Shown here in pieces: positions 17,542-27,222 of a stretch of 64,000 nt of DNA (position 1 is its first letter; the number at the start of each line of letters is the position of its first letter). The stretch comes from Calothrix membranacea FACHB-236 (lineage in GTDB: Bacteria > Cyanobacteriota > Cyanobacteriia > Cyanobacteriales > Nostocaceae), in NCBI RefSeq assembly GCF_014696315.1, contig NZ_JACJPX010000035.1:26542-90541 (forward strand). Reading direction: 5' to 3'. The notes beneath the pieces are model-generated. The model worked only from the letters and a program-made list of their open reading frames with translations. It ran no database searches and was not told the DNA's origin. The position numbers and the translations under genes were made by a program.

Positions 17542-17862
17542 ATGAGTAGCAGTTATCAATACACTTGCGAAAACATCTCTATTGATGGAGATGTAATATC
17601 AGCGACTTGTCAAAGAAGCGATGGTTCTTGGAACGAAACCTCATTATCCTTAAGGGGAATTGAAAACATTGATGGCATTCTAGAAGTAACTAACCCTGAC
17701 GAGCCTAGTAGTTTTCAATTCAGTGCTATGAATATCTCTATTGATGGAGATGTACTATCTGCAACTTGCCGCAGAATGGATGGTTTATGGAATGAAAGTT
17801 CTCTAGTTTTGGATGGAATTGAAAACATCGATGGCAACCTAGAATATACAGGTAGCCCATAA
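17542..17862 (+). CDS. Cyanovirin-N homology (CVNH) lectin-like protein
   Basis: 106 residues made of two tandem repeats of about 52 residues. Each has the CVNH pattern: aromatic-x-x, NISIDGDV, SATC, NxSSLxL, GIENIDGxLE. Cyanovirin-N itself (101 residues) binds high-mannose glycans and holds each repeat with one disulfide. Here repeat 1 has the pair Cys9/Cys23, but repeat 2 keeps only Cys76; its partner position is Ala62. No signal peptide is visible. The two repeats are close to each other in sequence, more so than in cyanovirin-N. Sugar specificity and biological role are unknown. The gene stands alone between a terminator and another palindrome repeat. Confidence 0.9.
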   Translation: MSSSYQYTCENISIDGDVISATCQRSDGSWNETSLSLRGIENIDGILEVTNPDEPSSFQFSAMNISIDGDVLSATCRRMDGLWNESSLVLDGIENIDGNLEYTGSP

Positions 17863-17927
17863 AGCAGATTTAAGCTGATACGCGCCTAGAGCAAATATTT
17901 CGGCGTTAGGGTTGTCAAGGATAAACA

Positions 17928-17975
17928 GTAGAGACGCGATGAATCTACAAAGACGTGATTAATCGCGTCTCTACA
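17928..17975. repeat. Palindrome with two-unit left arm
   Basis: Same family as 17059-17183, with two left-arm units (GAGACGCGATGAATCTACAAA, then GACGTGATT) before the right arm AATCGCGTCTCTACA. It is an intermediate between the single and six-unit forms. Confidence 0.88.
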
Positions 17976-18038
17976 AATTTTGATAATCCTGATGATTAAC
18001 TATGCAACTTAAAATGCGTAACAGCTTAGAGAAACTTA

Positions 18039-19208
18039 TCAGACTAATTTAACTTTACTAGCTGCTCTTGTAGCTTTTTCTCGCGCCTCTTCCACATTTA
18101 CGCCTTTAGCCAAAGCTACTCCCATACGGCGATAAGGATAGGAACTTGGTTTACCAAATAGCTTAATATCTACATCTTTTTCAGCTAAAGCATCCGCTAC
18201 ACCTGTATAGGTAATAGAATCTGATTTTTCGGAAGCTAAAATTACTGCACTTGCTGAAGGGCCAAATTGTTCTATATTAGGAATTGGTAAGCCTAAAACA
18301 GCCCGTAAATGTAACTCAAATTCATTGAGATTTTGCGATATTAAAGTCACCATTCCTGTATCATGGGGACGGGGAGAAAGTTCCGAAAAAATCACTTCAT
18401 TTTTAGTAATGAAAAACTCAACCCCAAAAATCCCGGCCCCTCCTAACGCATCAGTAACTTTTTTAGCAATTTCTTGAGCTTTTAAAATTTTATCTTCAGA
18501 GATTCCAGCTGGTTGCCAAGATTCTTGATAATCGCCTCTTTCTTGGCGATGACCAATAGGTTGACAATAAATAGTAGGCGCATTCCACTGTTTAATAGTC
18601 AGTAAAGTTATCTCAATTTCAAACTTAATAAATTCCTCTACAATTACCTTTTGCGTATCACCGCGAGAATTGGCGATCGCATAATTCCAAGCCTGCTCAA
18701 CTTCATCTTTATTTTGAACTACAGATTGCCCTTTTCCTGATGATGACATTACAGGTTTTAGCACATTAGGAAAGCCAATTAAATCAGCAGCTACTTTCAA
18801 CTCTTCTAGAGAGTTTGCATAACCATATCTAGCAGTTCTGATATTTAATTGTTCATTGGCTAAGTCTCTAATTCTGTCACGATTCATCGTGTAGTTAGTC
18901 GCCGCCGCAGTCGGAATAACTATTATTCCGCGTTGCTCAAATTCTACTAGTTTCTCTGTTCTGATCGCTTCAATTTCCGGGATGATTAAATCAGGTTGAT
19001 GCTTACTGACGATAGCTTCTAAATCATCACCACTTAACATGGAAATTACTTCTGAACAATCAGCAACTTGCATCGCCGGCGCATTAGCGTAACGATCCAC
19101 AGCAATTACATAATTACCCAGACGTTGAGCAGCAATTACAAACTCTTTGCCTAATTCTCCCGCACCCAACAACATCAATTTTTTAGGCAATTTAATCTCA
19201 TTATGCAT
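18039..19208 (-). CDS. purT: Formate-dependent phosphoribosylglycinamide formyltransferase
   Basis: Makes formyl-GAR from GAR, formate and ATP in purine synthesis, in place of the folate-dependent PurN. 389 residues, the normal length. The N-terminal domain begins [22 protein letters not shown]. An ATP-grasp domain follows ([45 protein letters not shown]). The C-terminus carries [11 protein letters not shown]. No other purine gene is adjacent. The start is fixed by the conserved N-terminus. Confidence 0.95.
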   Translation of the reverse strand: MHNEIKLPKKLMLLGAGELGKEFVIAAQRLGNYVIAVDRYANAPAMQVADCSEVISMLSGDDLEAIVSKHQPDLIIPEIEAIRTEKLVEFEQRGIIVIPTAAATNYTMNRDRIRDLANEQLNIRTARYGYANSLEELKVAADLIGFPNVLKPVMSSSGKGQSVVQNKDEVEQAWNYAIANSRGDTQKVIVEEFIKFEIEITLLTIKQWNAPTIYCQPIGHRQERGDYQESWQPAGISEDKILKAQEIAKKVTDALGGAGIFGVEFFITKNEVIFSELSPRPHDTGMVTLISQNLNEFELHLRAVLGLPIPNIEQFGPSASAVILASEKSDSITYTGVADALAEKDVDIKLFGKPSSYPYRRMGVALAKGVNVEEAREKATRAASKVKLV

Positions 19209-19263
19209 AAATTTATCTAGGTGAATATTAACGAAACAATCTGATAATTTTTATTTTTGACGT

Positions 19264-19761
19264 TTAATTATCATCTGCCGAAGTGTTAATTCTAGCACCA
19301 CGCAGTTGTAAATCTTTACGTTGTTGGAGTGATAAACCAGTCCCATTACCCAACTGACATTCAGCTACTAGCGTATCTACCCAGATAGTCTGGTTGAGGG
19401 TTGCACCTCTTAAGTTTGCATTTCTTAAATCAGCTTGGGTGAAATTTACAAATAATAGGTCTGCATTTACTAAAATAGTATTTTGCAAATTTGCGCCTGA
19501 TAAATTACCCCTAATAAAATTGACTGCTGATAAATTTAAATTAGATAAATCGGCACCGCTTAAATTAGGAAATTTTAATTGGCTGGGATTAGTTAAAAAT
19601 CTAATAATACAATTTATATTCGCTTCATTGAGGCGCAATTGAGTCAAAAATTCATAACGAGCAATACCTAATTTCCGGAGAATATTTAACCTTTGGACTG
19701 GAGTTTGTTCTAAAAAATGGATAGAGCGATCGCGTAACTCTTGAGTTGAAATATGGAGCAT
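19264..19761 (-). CDS. Pentapeptide-repeat protein
   Basis: 165 residues. The N-terminal third is helical ([20 protein letters not shown]). From about residue 65 there is a run of A(D/N)LxX repeats: [19 protein letters not shown], then [31 protein letters not shown]. Such runs fold as a right-handed quadrilateral beta helix. The family is abundant in cyanobacteria and most members have no known function. No signal or membrane segment is visible. It follows purT on the same strand, 55 bp upstream of the purT start side, and could share its transcript. Confidence 0.85.
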   Translation of the reverse strand: MLHISTQELRDRSIHFLEQTPVQRLNILRKLGIARYEFLTQLRLNEANINCIIRFLTNPSQLKFPNLSGADLSNLNLSAVNFIRGNLSGANLQNTILVNADLLFVNFTQADLRNANLRGATLNQTIWVDTLVAECQLGNGTGLSLQQRKDLQLRGARINTSADDN

Positions 19762-19833
19762 ATTTTTTCAATAACAATTTAATGATAGAAAGTGTTTTAT
19801 TGCATGAATTAAAATCTTGCTATGTCACAGATG

Positions 19834-20178
19834 TTAAAACAGAAGCGGTTCCAATCTTGCTATCACTTCATCAATCAACTCAGTCGGTGCTTTTTCCACA
19901 AAAACTGCTTTTCTAGCTATACAATCAACTGCTCTAATTTGATCTACTAATATTACGCCGTAAGTTTGCATTTGATCTGGGAGTTCTACTTCAAAAGGCC
20001 ATCCCTTCTTGCGGCTAGTTATAGGGCAAACTAGTACAATATTTGAAATTTGATTATAAAGTAAGGGCGAGATAATTATAGCCGGACGATAGCCTGCTTG
20101 CTCACTTCCAGTACGAGGATTGAGTTCCAATTGGATGATGTCACCACGATCGGGGACGCGTCCATCGATTTTCACCAA
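19834..20178 (-). CDS. MazF/PemK-like endoribonuclease toxin
   Basis: 114 residues. The MazF fold is indicated by RGDIIQLELNPRTGSEQAGYRPAIIIS, then VCPITSRKKGWPFEVELP and VILVDQIRAVDCIARKA. The family cleaves mRNA at short sequence motifs. The conserved Arg and Ser/Thr positions (GYRPAII and CPITS) are present, so the toxin looks intact. Its start overlaps the end of the antitoxin gene by 7 bp, the standard arrangement for a type II toxin-antitoxin operon transcribed leftward. Confidence 0.92.
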   Translation of the reverse strand: MVKIDGRVPDRGDIIQLELNPRTGSEQAGYRPAIIISPLLYNQISNIVLVCPITSRKKGWPFEVELPDQMQTYGVILVDQIRAVDCIARKAVFVEKAPTELIDEVIARLEPLLF

Positions 20179-20414
20179 GTTTCTTCTCCCTCAGCTTTTC
20201 CCCAATCTACTTCATCATGTTGACTGTCTGGGGTGACATCTTTGAGCAATTCATTAAGAGTATACTTAGGTCTTGCTGGAGATAGAATGATTTTATTTCC
20301 CTCCGTTGAAATCGCCACCAAGTCTCCTTGCTTTAATCCCATCTGCTGAATAATGGTTTGCGGGAGCCTGATTCCCAGAGAGTTACCCCAGATGCTAATT
20401 TTTTGGGTGACCAT
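20172..20414 (-). CDS. MazE-like antitoxin (AbrB/SpoVT fold)
   Basis: 80 residues. The N-terminal swapped-hairpin DNA-binding domain reads KISIWGNSLGIRLPQTIIQQ, then KQGDLVAISTEGNKIILSP. The acidic C-terminal tail (HDEVDWGKAEGEETW) would bind and inhibit the toxin. It precedes the toxin gene with a 7-bp overlap. An inverted repeat just upstream (20428-20446) is a candidate autoregulatory operator. Confidence 0.92.
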   Translation of the reverse strand: MVTQKISIWGNSLGIRLPQTIIQQMGLKQGDLVAISTEGNKIILSPARPKYTLNELLKDVTPDSQHDEVDWGKAEGEETW

Positions 20415-20427
20415 TGTTGAGGATTAC

Positions 20428-20446
20428 AATGTAATGTTTATACATT
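20428..20446. promoter_or_regulatory. Candidate operator of the mazEF-like operon
   Basis: Inverted repeat AATGTA-(7 bp)-TACATT, 14 bp upstream of the antitoxin start. MazE-type antitoxins repress their own promoter through such palindromes. A possible -10 (TATACT on the - strand) lies at about 20449-20454. Confidence 0.4.
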
Positions 20447-20643
20447 GAGTATACTATTAATTGTTTGTGCTGAAATTAGTGAATTTAGCACTTATGGAGA
20501 ATTATTTCCAGGATAGCTAATTAGCTCAACTGAATTAAACATGAAATCTGTTTTTGGATTCTCTTCTGTCTAGCTAATCACTCAATAATTAGGATAAAAA
20601 TAAATTCTATATTTGAAAAAGTTGATATTCACTTCTAGCTATT

Positions 20644-22572
20644 TTAAGCATCCATTTCAGCTAATTCCATCCACCTTTCAGTGGCTTTATCAATCGCTTG
20701 CTTGAGCGTTTCCACTTGCTCGTACAATTTTTGTACCTGGCTATAATTTCCCGCCGTAACATTTAATAAAGCTTTCTCTGCTTCCGCTTTCTCAGTTTCT
20801 AACTGAGCAATTTTATCTTCCAACTGTTCAAATTCTTTTCTTTCCCAATTTGACATTCTGCGCCGCTTTTTGGCTTCTGGTTCTTGGGGTTGAGTTGCGG
20901 GTTTTTCTACCTCTACCTTGTTGGATTTCTCTTTACTAGCAGCTTCTTGCTGTGCGGCTTCCTCAGCTTTTTTATAGTCAAGGTAGACTGAATAATTACC
21001 AGGATATTGTCTGAGAGTTCCGCCTTCTTCAAAGGAAAAAATGGTGTCAATAGTTCTGTCTAAGAAGTAGCGATCGTGCGAAACTACAATTACGCATCCA
21101 GTAAAATCTTCTAAATAGTCTTCTAGTACCGCTAAGGTTTGTACATCTAAATCATTAGTCGGTTCATCTAGAATTAAAACATTAGGTGCGCTCATCAGTA
21201 AGCGTAACAGAAATAACCGCCGTTTTTCGCCACCAGAGAGTTTATGAATTGGCGCATACTGCTGATTACCAGGAAATAAAAATCGCTCTAGCATTTGGGA
21301 AGCTGTGATTTTAGTCCCATCAGCGATAGGGATAAATTCACCTTCTTCTTTGATGTAGTCAATCACGCGCTGATTTTCGTTTAAAGCTGTGAGCAATTCT
21401 TCAGAATGTTGGTCAAAATAACCGATATGAATCGTAGAACCAATCTCTACATTACCTGCATCCGGCTGCGCTCGTCCGGTAATCATATCCATTAATGTTG
21501 ATTTACCTGCGCCGTTACCACCAATAATCCCAATTCTGTCTTCGGGACTAAATTCGTAGGTAAAATCTTTAATTAAGGTGCGCCCATTGTAGGCTTTAGA
21601 AACGTTATTAATTGCAATAACTTTTTTGCCAATTCTGCGGCTAACGGTAGAAATATCAACTTTCCCCTGAACCTGTTTAAACTCAGTTTCTCGCATGGCT
21701 TGAATGCGATCAATTCTGGCTTTTTGTTTGGTACTGCGCGCTTTGGGGCCGCGTTTGAGCCATTCTAATTCTCGCCGCAATACGCCTTGGTGTTTACGTT
21801 GGCTACTGATGGCAGATTCTTCCGCTAAAGCTTTCTTTTCAAGGTAATATGAATAGTTACCTGTATAGGTGTAAATATCACCTCTATCGATTTCAATAAT
21901 GCGATTGGTGACACGATCCAAAAAGTAGCGATCGTGAGTAATTAAAAATAATGCACCACGATAGCGATTTAAATAACTTTGTAACCACTCTACAGACAGC
22001 GCATCGAGATGGTTAGTTGGCTCATCCATCAACAAAACTTCTGGTTCCGATAGCAAAGCTGTGGCTAAAGCAATCCGCTTGCGATAGCCACCAGATAATG
22101 TGCCAATGCGGGTGTCAAAGTCGGAAATACCTAACTTTGTCAAGATAATTTTGGCGTTAGTTTCTAATTCCCAAGCGCCAGTTGCATCCATTTTTTGCAT
22201 GACTACCGACAGCCGCGACATCAGCTGACTATCTTCGGGATAATGCGCTAGTTTATCGGAGAGTTCTTCATACTCACGCACCAAAGCCATGTGTTCGCCG
22301 CTATCGGCAAAAATCTGCTCTAAAACTGTGCGGTTTTCGTCTAAATCTGGTTGCTGGGGTAAGTAAATCACCCTAGAACCAGAGCTAATTAAAATTTGCC
22401 CGCTATCTATTGGTTCTAGTCCAGCAATCATTTTTAATAAAGTGGATTTACCGGAACCGTTAGTACCAATTAACCCGACTTTATCAATAGCATCTAAACT
22501 AAAGCTTGCATCTTTTAATATTTCCTTAATACCAAAGTCTTTTTTAACAGATTGTAGTGTAATAATGCTCAT
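20644..22572 (-). CDS. uup: ABC-F family ATPase (Uup-like)
   Basis: 642 residues with two ATP-binding cassettes and no membrane segments. The first cassette has Walker A GTNGSGKSTL, signature LSGGYRKRIALA and Walker B LLMDEPTNHLD. The second has GGNGAGKSTL, LSGGEKRRLFLL and LILDEPTNDLD. A linker rich in basic residues (WLKRGPKARSTKQKARIDR) lies between them. The C-terminal coiled coil (about 570-640) is typical of Uup. ABC-F proteins work at the ribosome, relieving stalled translation. Other ABC-F subgroups remain possible, but the C-terminal coiled coil supports Uup. Confidence 0.88.
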   Translation of the reverse strand: MSIITLQSVKKDFGIKEILKDASFSLDAIDKVGLIGTNGSGKSTLLKMIAGLEPIDSGQILISSGSRVIYLPQQPDLDENRTVLEQIFADSGEHMALVREYEELSDKLAHYPEDSQLMSRLSVVMQKMDATGAWELETNAKIILTKLGISDFDTRIGTLSGGYRKRIALATALLSEPEVLLMDEPTNHLDALSVEWLQSYLNRYRGALFLITHDRYFLDRVTNRIIEIDRGDIYTYTGNYSYYLEKKALAEESAISSQRKHQGVLRRELEWLKRGPKARSTKQKARIDRIQAMRETEFKQVQGKVDISTVSRRIGKKVIAINNVSKAYNGRTLIKDFTYEFSPEDRIGIIGGNGAGKSTLMDMITGRAQPDAGNVEIGSTIHIGYFDQHSEELLTALNENQRVIDYIKEEGEFIPIADGTKITASQMLERFLFPGNQQYAPIHKLSGGEKRRLFLLRLLMSAPNVLILDEPTNDLDVQTLAVLEDYLEDFTGCVIVVSHDRYFLDRTIDTIFSFEEGGTLRQYPGNYSVYLDYKKAEEAAQQEAASKEKSNKVEVEKPATQPQEPEAKKRRRMSNWERKEFEQLEDKIAQLETEKAEAEKALLNVTAGNYSQVQKLYEQVETLKQAIDKATERWMELAEMDA

Positions 22573-22654
22573 AAAAATTAGTAATTTATCCTGGCTAATT
22601 TGTCATTTGTCAGCCAGGTAGATAAAGCAATTACTTTACCTACCTGTCCCAAAT

Positions 22655-23071
22655 TTAGACAAATAAATCGAGGGGTAAATGTCCATACATTTCGTTGATG
22701 CCCCCACTATTGTACGACTGACAAGAGACTAATACACCACGATGATGACCTGCATAGGAATCGATATAACACAAGCCATTTTTGCCGTTTAATTTAATAT
22801 AAACTGGCCCTTCAATGTCAGGTAAATTACTCGGCGCTTCATAACCAAAAGCCTGGGAATAAGTTTTCATGGACAGCTTTCCTGATTCGGCTGTATCCGC
22901 ACAAATACCCAAAATTTGGTAATCAGAAAGGCTAGTTATGAGAATTAAAGCCCGCCGCACTGAAGCTTTTTCTGATGGCTTGAGGATTGGTGCAATATCT
23001 AAACAGTTGAACTTGTTGAGAATTTTTCTTGCGTCTTCAGCCGTGAGATTGGGATGATTAGGAGTTGACAT
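22655..23071 (-). CDS. DUF1824-like cyanobacterial protein
   Basis: 138 residues with no signal peptide or membrane helix. It shows the features I associate with the cyanobacterial DUF1824 family: LTAEDARKILNKFNCLDIAP, YQILGICADTAESG and GYEAPSNLPDIEGPVYIKLN, then a conserved tail (YAGHHRGVLVSCQSYNSGG). The function is not known. It lies 82 bp upstream of the ABC-F gene start on the same strand, so cotranscription is possible. Confidence 0.78.
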   Translation of the reverse strand: MSTPNHPNLTAEDARKILNKFNCLDIAPILKPSEKASVRRALILITSLSDYQILGICADTAESGKLSMKTYSQAFGYEAPSNLPDIEGPVYIKLNGKNGLCYIDSYAGHHRGVLVSCQSYNSGGINEMYGHLPLDLFV

Positions 23072-23152
23072 GAATATGGTTGATGGAGGTTTTTGGTGAT
23101 TATTTGGATTTGAGGTGGTAATTGCCTACTATACTAAAATGATTTATCCAAA

Positions 23153-24001
23153 TTAGGGCTGACTTTGAGTATTACCTAGGTTGAAAATAAAGGGTACACT
23201 ATTTTTTGCGTCGTTACCCATAACTAAAACATTGGGCATTTGAGCGCCGCCAGCTTTCCATGCTTCAATCGCTTCCTTTTGCAAAACTAACTGTCCACCT
23301 TGGGCTTTGAGCGTTTCTGCCAACAGTCTTTGCGCTTCGGCTTTACCTTTAGCACGATTAACTTCAGCTTGTGCTTCCTGTTCAGCTTCTCGCGCTACAT
23401 AAACAGCTCTTTGCGCCCGTTGTTCAGCGATTTGCTTTTCTTCGACTGCTCGCGCAAATTCGGGCGAAAAAGTCAAGTCAACTACACTGGTATCTAGTAC
23501 AATTATCCCATATTTATCTAGGCGATCGCCTAATGCATTGTCAAAGTCTTCCTTTAATTCGCTGCGTTTGGTAATTGCTTCTTCTACGGTTCTGCGAGCA
23601 GCGGCAATTTTAAAGGCTTCTTGGGTTTGCGGGGCAATGATTTTGGAGACAATATTGGCTAAGGTGCCTTGTTTACGTCTTACTTCTACTACCTGAGTGG
23701 GATCGAGGCGAAAGTTAATGGCAAACCGCGCCGATAGATTTTGCAAATCCTTAGTAGAACTCTCAGCCGGCACTTCAAATTTTTGTACAGTTAAATCATA
23801 TACATCTATCACAGAAATAAAAGGTGGTTTGAGGTGGATACCCTCTAGTAAGGCTCCATCCGTCGCTTTACCCAAGATACTAATTACTCCAGCTTGACCT
23901 GGGTTAATAATAATAAAGGAATTAAACCCAATACTCACCAGTATTGCCAAAAAAATTCCTAAAACTGTGGTTTGCCAATTCGCAAATTGCTGATTCTTCA
24001 A
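23153..24001 (-). CDS. SPFH/prohibitin-domain membrane protein
   Basis: 282 residues. The N-terminal membrane helix is at about 12-32, then an SPFH (band 7) domain: IINPGQAGVISILGKATDG, GIHLKPPFISVIDVYDLT, VVDLTFSPEFARAVEEK. A long charged coiled coil (about 185-245, AEQEAQAEVNRAKGKAEAQR) is typical of prohibitins. These proteins form large rings in membranes, linked to protease control and membrane stress. The gene is divergent from the ABC exporter, and repeats fill the space between them. Confidence 0.92.
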   Translation of the reverse strand: MKNQQFANWQTTVLGIFLAILVSIGFNSFIIINPGQAGVISILGKATDGALLEGIHLKPPFISVIDVYDLTVQKFEVPAESSTKDLQNLSARFAINFRLDPTQVVEVRRKQGTLANIVSKIIAPQTQEAFKIAAARRTVEEAITKRSELKEDFDNALGDRLDKYGIIVLDTSVVDLTFSPEFARAVEEKQIAEQRAQRAVYVAREAEQEAQAEVNRAKGKAEAQRLLAETLKAQGGQLVLQKEAIEAWKAGGAQMPNVLVMGNDAKNSVPFIFNLGNTQSQP

Positions 24002-24043
24002 CTTTTCATCTCCTTAATCATCTCCAGAAGTAAATTTTATGGG

Positions 24044-24130
24044 GAATTGGTAATTGGTAATTGGTAATGGGTAATTGGGGTTTGCTATTAATTATTTCTC
24101 CCCTGCTCCCTGCCCCCTTGCCTCATCCCC
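24044..24130. repeat. Tandem repeats in front of the ABC exporter gene
   Basis: GGTAATT-type units (24047-24080) are followed by a CCCTGCTCCCTGCCCCC run (24101-24120). They are open in the frame of the exporter and would code a spurious N-terminal extension. Confidence 0.85.
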
Positions 24131-24195
24131 CCACCTCCCTGATCGCCTTGTTCAAATGTCGTGGTAATATCAATTGCACGCAACTGAGACTTATT

Positions 24196-26004
24196 GTGGC
24201 TACAGCATTTAAATCTCATCAGGTATCAACAAGGCGTAGACATTCTGTGCATCCCCTCCAGCGTCTTTTGGATTATGGGCATCAGTATCGTAAACAAATT
24301 TGGCTGGCTGTCGGTTGTTCCATTCTGAATAAGCTTTTTGATTTAGCACCACCAGCTTTAATTGGGGTAGCGGTGGATGTCGTTGTGAAGCAACAGGATT
24401 CTATTATTGCTCAGTTAGGGGTAAAAGATGTCTTTGGACAATTTTTAATTCTCTCCCTGCTCACTGTCATTATTTGGATACTAGAATCGGTTTTTGAGTA
24501 CGCATACGCTCAGCTTTGGCGCAATTTAGCACAGAATATTCAGCATAACCTGCGTCTAGATGCATACAAACATTTACAAGATTTAGAATTAGCTTATTTT
24601 GAAGAACGCAGCACTGGCGGTTTAATGTCCATTCTCAGTGATGATATTAACCAACTAGAGCGGTTTTTGGATGTAGGAGCTAATGATATTATCCAAGTTG
24701 CCACAACAGTAGTCATTATCGGTGGTGCTTTCTTTGTATTGGCTCCTAGTGTAGCGTGGATGGCGATGTCGCCGATGCCGTTTATTCTCTGGGGTTCCTT
24801 TGCTTTTCAACGGTTGCTTGCGCCACGTTATGCCAATGTGCGGGAAAAGGTAGGTTTCTTGAATGCGCGCTTGGTGAATAATTTAAGCGGGATTATGACG
24901 ATTAAAAGTTTCACCGCCGAAGATTATGAAACTTCCCGCTTAAAGCAAGATAGTGACGCTTATAGGCAAAGTAACGCTAAAGCTATTAAACTATCTGCTG
25001 CCTTCGTACCCTTAATTCGGATGCTGATTTTGGTGGGTTTTACGGCCTTACTATTATATGGCGGTATGGCAGCGGCGGCTGGCAAGATGTCTGTCGGTAC
25101 TTACAGCGTGTTGGTATTTTTAATTCAACGCTTGCTGTGGCCTTTAACTAGATTAGGGGATACTTTTGACCAATATCAACGGGCAATGGCTTCTACTAAT
25201 CGCGTCATGGATTTATTGGATACACCCATAGCGATTCACCCCGGTGATAGGGCTTTACCTGCAAACACAGTGCGTGGTGAAGTGGAATTTAAAAATGTGA
25301 CTTTTGCCTATCAAGATAGATTCCCAGTAGTTAAAAATCTATCTTTGCAAATTCCCGCTGGTCAGACAATTGCCATTGTCGGTTCTACGGGTTCTGGTAA
25401 AAGCACCTTAGTTAAACTTTTGTTGCGGCTGTATGAAATTAAAACTGGCAACATTACCTTAGATGGCATTGACTTACAAAATTTAAATTTGCGTGATTTA
25501 CGCCGCTGCATTGGTTTAGTCAGTCAAGATGTATTTTTGTTTCATGGCACAGTAGCGGAGAATATTGCCTACGGTAGCTTTGCAGCGACTGAGAAAGAAA
25601 TTATTACAGCGGCAAAGGTAGCGGAAGCCCACGACTTTATTATGCACCTGCCCCAAGGTTATGAGACAATCGTCGGGGAGAGAGGGCAAAAATTGTCTGG
25701 TGGACAAAGACAGAGAATTGCGATCGCGCGTGCAGTGTTAAAAAATCCCCCCATTTTGATTTTAGATGAAGCGACATCGGCGGTAGATAATGAAACAGAA
25801 GCCGCAATTCAGCGATCGCTCGAACGGATCACAGTCAATAGAACCACAATTGCGATCGCACATCGTCTTTCTACCATCCGCAATGCTAATTGCATTTATG
25901 TCATGGAACATGGGAAATTAGTAGAGTCTGGAACCCATGAGCAATTGCTAGAACAGAATGGCGTTTACGCTAGCCTCTGGCGCGTACAATCTGGTTTGAG
26001 ATAA
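24196..26004 (+). CDS. ABC exporter, fused permease and ATPase
   Basis: About 602 residues from the GTG at 24196 ([20 protein letters not shown]). The frame extends to 24061, but that part is repeat DNA. Six transmembrane helices (about 30-310) precede an ATPase domain with Walker [12 protein letters not shown]-loop VSQDVFLF, signature [14 protein letters not shown], Walker [13 protein letters not shown] and switch histidine AIAHRLSTI. It works as a dimer, exporting lipids, peptides or drugs; the substrate is not readable. No accessory export gene is adjacent. The intracellular coupling helix region ([20 protein letters not shown]) is conserved. Confidence 0.93.
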   Translation: MATAFKSHQVSTRRRHSVHPLQRLLDYGHQYRKQIWLAVGCSILNKLFDLAPPALIGVAVDVVVKQQDSIIAQLGVKDVFGQFLILSLLTVIIWILESVFEYAYAQLWRNLAQNIQHNLRLDAYKHLQDLELAYFEERSTGGLMSILSDDINQLERFLDVGANDIIQVATTVVIIGGAFFVLAPSVAWMAMSPMPFILWGSFAFQRLLAPRYANVREKVGFLNARLVNNLSGIMTIKSFTAEDYETSRLKQDSDAYRQSNAKAIKLSAAFVPLIRMLILVGFTALLLYGGMAAAAGKMSVGTYSVLVFLIQRLLWPLTRLGDTFDQYQRAMASTNRVMDLLDTPIAIHPGDRALPANTVRGEVEFKNVTFAYQDRFPVVKNLSLQIPAGQTIAIVGSTGSGKSTLVKLLLRLYEIKTGNITLDGIDLQNLNLRDLRRCIGLVSQDVFLFHGTVAENIAYGSFAATEKEIITAAKVAEAHDFIMHLPQGYETIVGERGQKLSGGQRQRIAIARAVLKNPPILILDEATSAVDNETEAAIQRSLERITVNRTTIAIAHRLSTIRNANCIYVMEHGKLVESGTHEQLLEQNGVYASLWRVQSGLR

Positions 26005-26040
26005 AGTCAAAAGCCAAATGACAATTGGCTTTATTCCTCT

Positions 26041-26076
26041 TAATTACGAATTACGAATTACAAATTACGAATTATT
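26041..26076. repeat. AATTACG tandem repeats before the 26078 gene
   Basis: Five or so AATTACGA-type units end 2 bp before the ATG at 26078. They are in frame with the gene and create a false start at 26018. A related array lies at about 28067-28098. Confidence 0.85.
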
Positions 26077-26077
26077 T

Positions 26078-26506
26078 ATGTTTTTTGGAAGTCCCCAACC
26101 GGAATCAGCAGATAGCAAATGGCGCAGTCAATTAGATAGATTTGTTAAAGCCAATCAACCAGAATTGGCGGCGCTATTTTGGGGATTGTGGTTAGAAAAT
26201 GGTAACAGTCAGGGTACTATCGGGATTGATTTACAACCAGCACCGCATTTTGTTTATTGTCCAAAAGATGAGGTGGAGAAATTAAATAGTCGGGTTGAGA
26301 ATCGACTGCAAGAAATTTTAGGCATTATCGAAAATCATAAACCAGAAGTGGAAGTGGTGATGATTGGTATTGGTAAAGGTGAAATTAAGTTAATTCAATT
26401 TGCACCAGAACCACCACCACCAGCTTGTTTTGAGCAAATTGGTAAAGATGTGGATGGGTTATTGGAATTATTAGAACAACGGATGCGGGAACAGATTGTG
26501 CTTTAA
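26078..26506 (+). CDS. Conserved protein of unknown function
   Basis: 142 residues from the ATG at 26078 (MFFGSPQPESADSKWRSQL). An upstream ATG at 26018 would add only residues coded by the AATTACG array. It is soluble, with a likely alpha/beta fold: AALFWGLWLENG, TIGIDLQPAPHFVYCPKDEV, then an amphipathic helix LQEILGIIENHKPEVEVVMI. A conserved-looking tail reads FAPEPPPPACFEQIGKDVDG. I do not recognise the family. It lies 74 bp after the ABC exporter on the same strand and may share its transcript. Confidence 0.7.
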   Translation: MFFGSPQPESADSKWRSQLDRFVKANQPELAALFWGLWLENGNSQGTIGIDLQPAPHFVYCPKDEVEKLNSRVENRLQEILGIIENHKPEVEVVMIGIGKGEIKLIQFAPEPPPPACFEQIGKDVDGLLELLEQRMREQIVL

Positions 26507-26528
26507 CACAAAGGTTAGTCAATAATTG

Positions 26529-26939
26529 TCATTTTGACTCAAAAAACGCAGCCGGAGAAATGTGAAAAAATTTCGCGAGTTGGCTAATGTGGTTAACTGT
26601 AAGATTACGTTGTCCACTTAAAACTTCAGAAACGATAGATTCCGTTTTAAAAATAGGAACTAAATCTTTTTGTCGTAAATTAAATTCAGCTATTAAAGCT
26701 TGCAGCAGTTCAACCCCAGAAATATCTTTTATATTATGATGTTTTTCTTCGTACTCGTAAATTAGAGTACCTAAAACATTAATATAGTCTTGTTCGTCTG
26801 TCGTTAACTCACCTTTATCTATCAGTGAATCGATTACTTCTTGCATAGCTAAGAATTCTTCCTCGGTAGAGATGGGACGAGGAGGAAAAGAATAAAGTAA
26901 TTCCAGATAGCTGTTAGTTTTATGTATTCCAGGGGTCAT
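26529..26939 (-). CDS. HigA-like antitoxin with helix-turn-helix domain
   Basis: About 136 residues from the ATG at 26939 (MTPGIHKTNSYLELL). That start has AAGGAGG nine bases upstream, inside the end of the toxin gene; the frame is open to 26981 but without a comparable site. The C-terminal half is an XRE-type helix-turn-helix: LRQKDLVPIFKTESIVSEVL, then LTVNHISQLAKFFHISPAAF. The N-terminal part has the acidic pattern of the COG5499 group of HigA antitoxins. It would neutralise the upstream HigB-like toxin and repress the operon. Confidence 0.88.
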   Translation of the reverse strand: MTPGIHKTNSYLELLYSFPPRPISTEEEFLAMQEVIDSLIDKGELTTDEQDYINVLGTLIYEYEEKHHNIKDISGVELLQALIAEFNLRQKDLVPIFKTESIVSEVLSGQRNLTVNHISQLAKFFHISPAAFFESK

Positions 26940-27222
26940 TTTTCCAGTCCTCCTTATCATATTCTGCATGGGTGAGGACATGGCGGATAAAGACTTTTTG
27001 GTATTTATAATCTACCAAAGCAATAAGTCGATAGTTATTACCGCCGATGTTAAACACTGTCAGATTACCAACTTGATCTGCTGAAGGGAAAGTTTGGCAT
27101 AACTCCACAAAGTTCTGCCATTGAGCTAAAGAAGTAATTTTGTACCATAATCGCAGACTTGTTTGTGCATTAGAATGCTTTTCCCAAAATTCTGCAAGTC
27201 TTGCACGAGTGATAATGTGCAT
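26920..27222 (-). CDS. HigB-like mRNA interferase toxin
   Basis: 100 residues. It opens MHIITRARLAEFWEKH, continues LRLWYKITSLAQWQNFVELC and has the core FNIGGNNYRLIALVDYKYQKVFIRHVLTHAEYDKEDW, cited here as the YRLIALVDY and FIRHVLTHAEYDK segments. These match the HigB toxin family of ribosome-dependent mRNA interferases. The toxin gene comes first and overlaps the antitoxin by 20 bp, the inverted order typical of higBA. No truncation is visible. Confidence 0.9.
   Translation of the reverse strand: MHIITRARLAEFWEKHSNAQTSLRLWYKITSLAQWQNFVELCQTFPSADQVGNLTVFNIGGNNYRLIALVDYKYQKVFIRHVLTHAEYDKEDWKNDPWNT

Noticed and set aside
20431..20443. Possible NtcA site (GTA-N-TAC) before the antitoxin gene
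   Set aside because: The spacing is 7 rather than 8, and the palindrome fits an antitoxin operator better.
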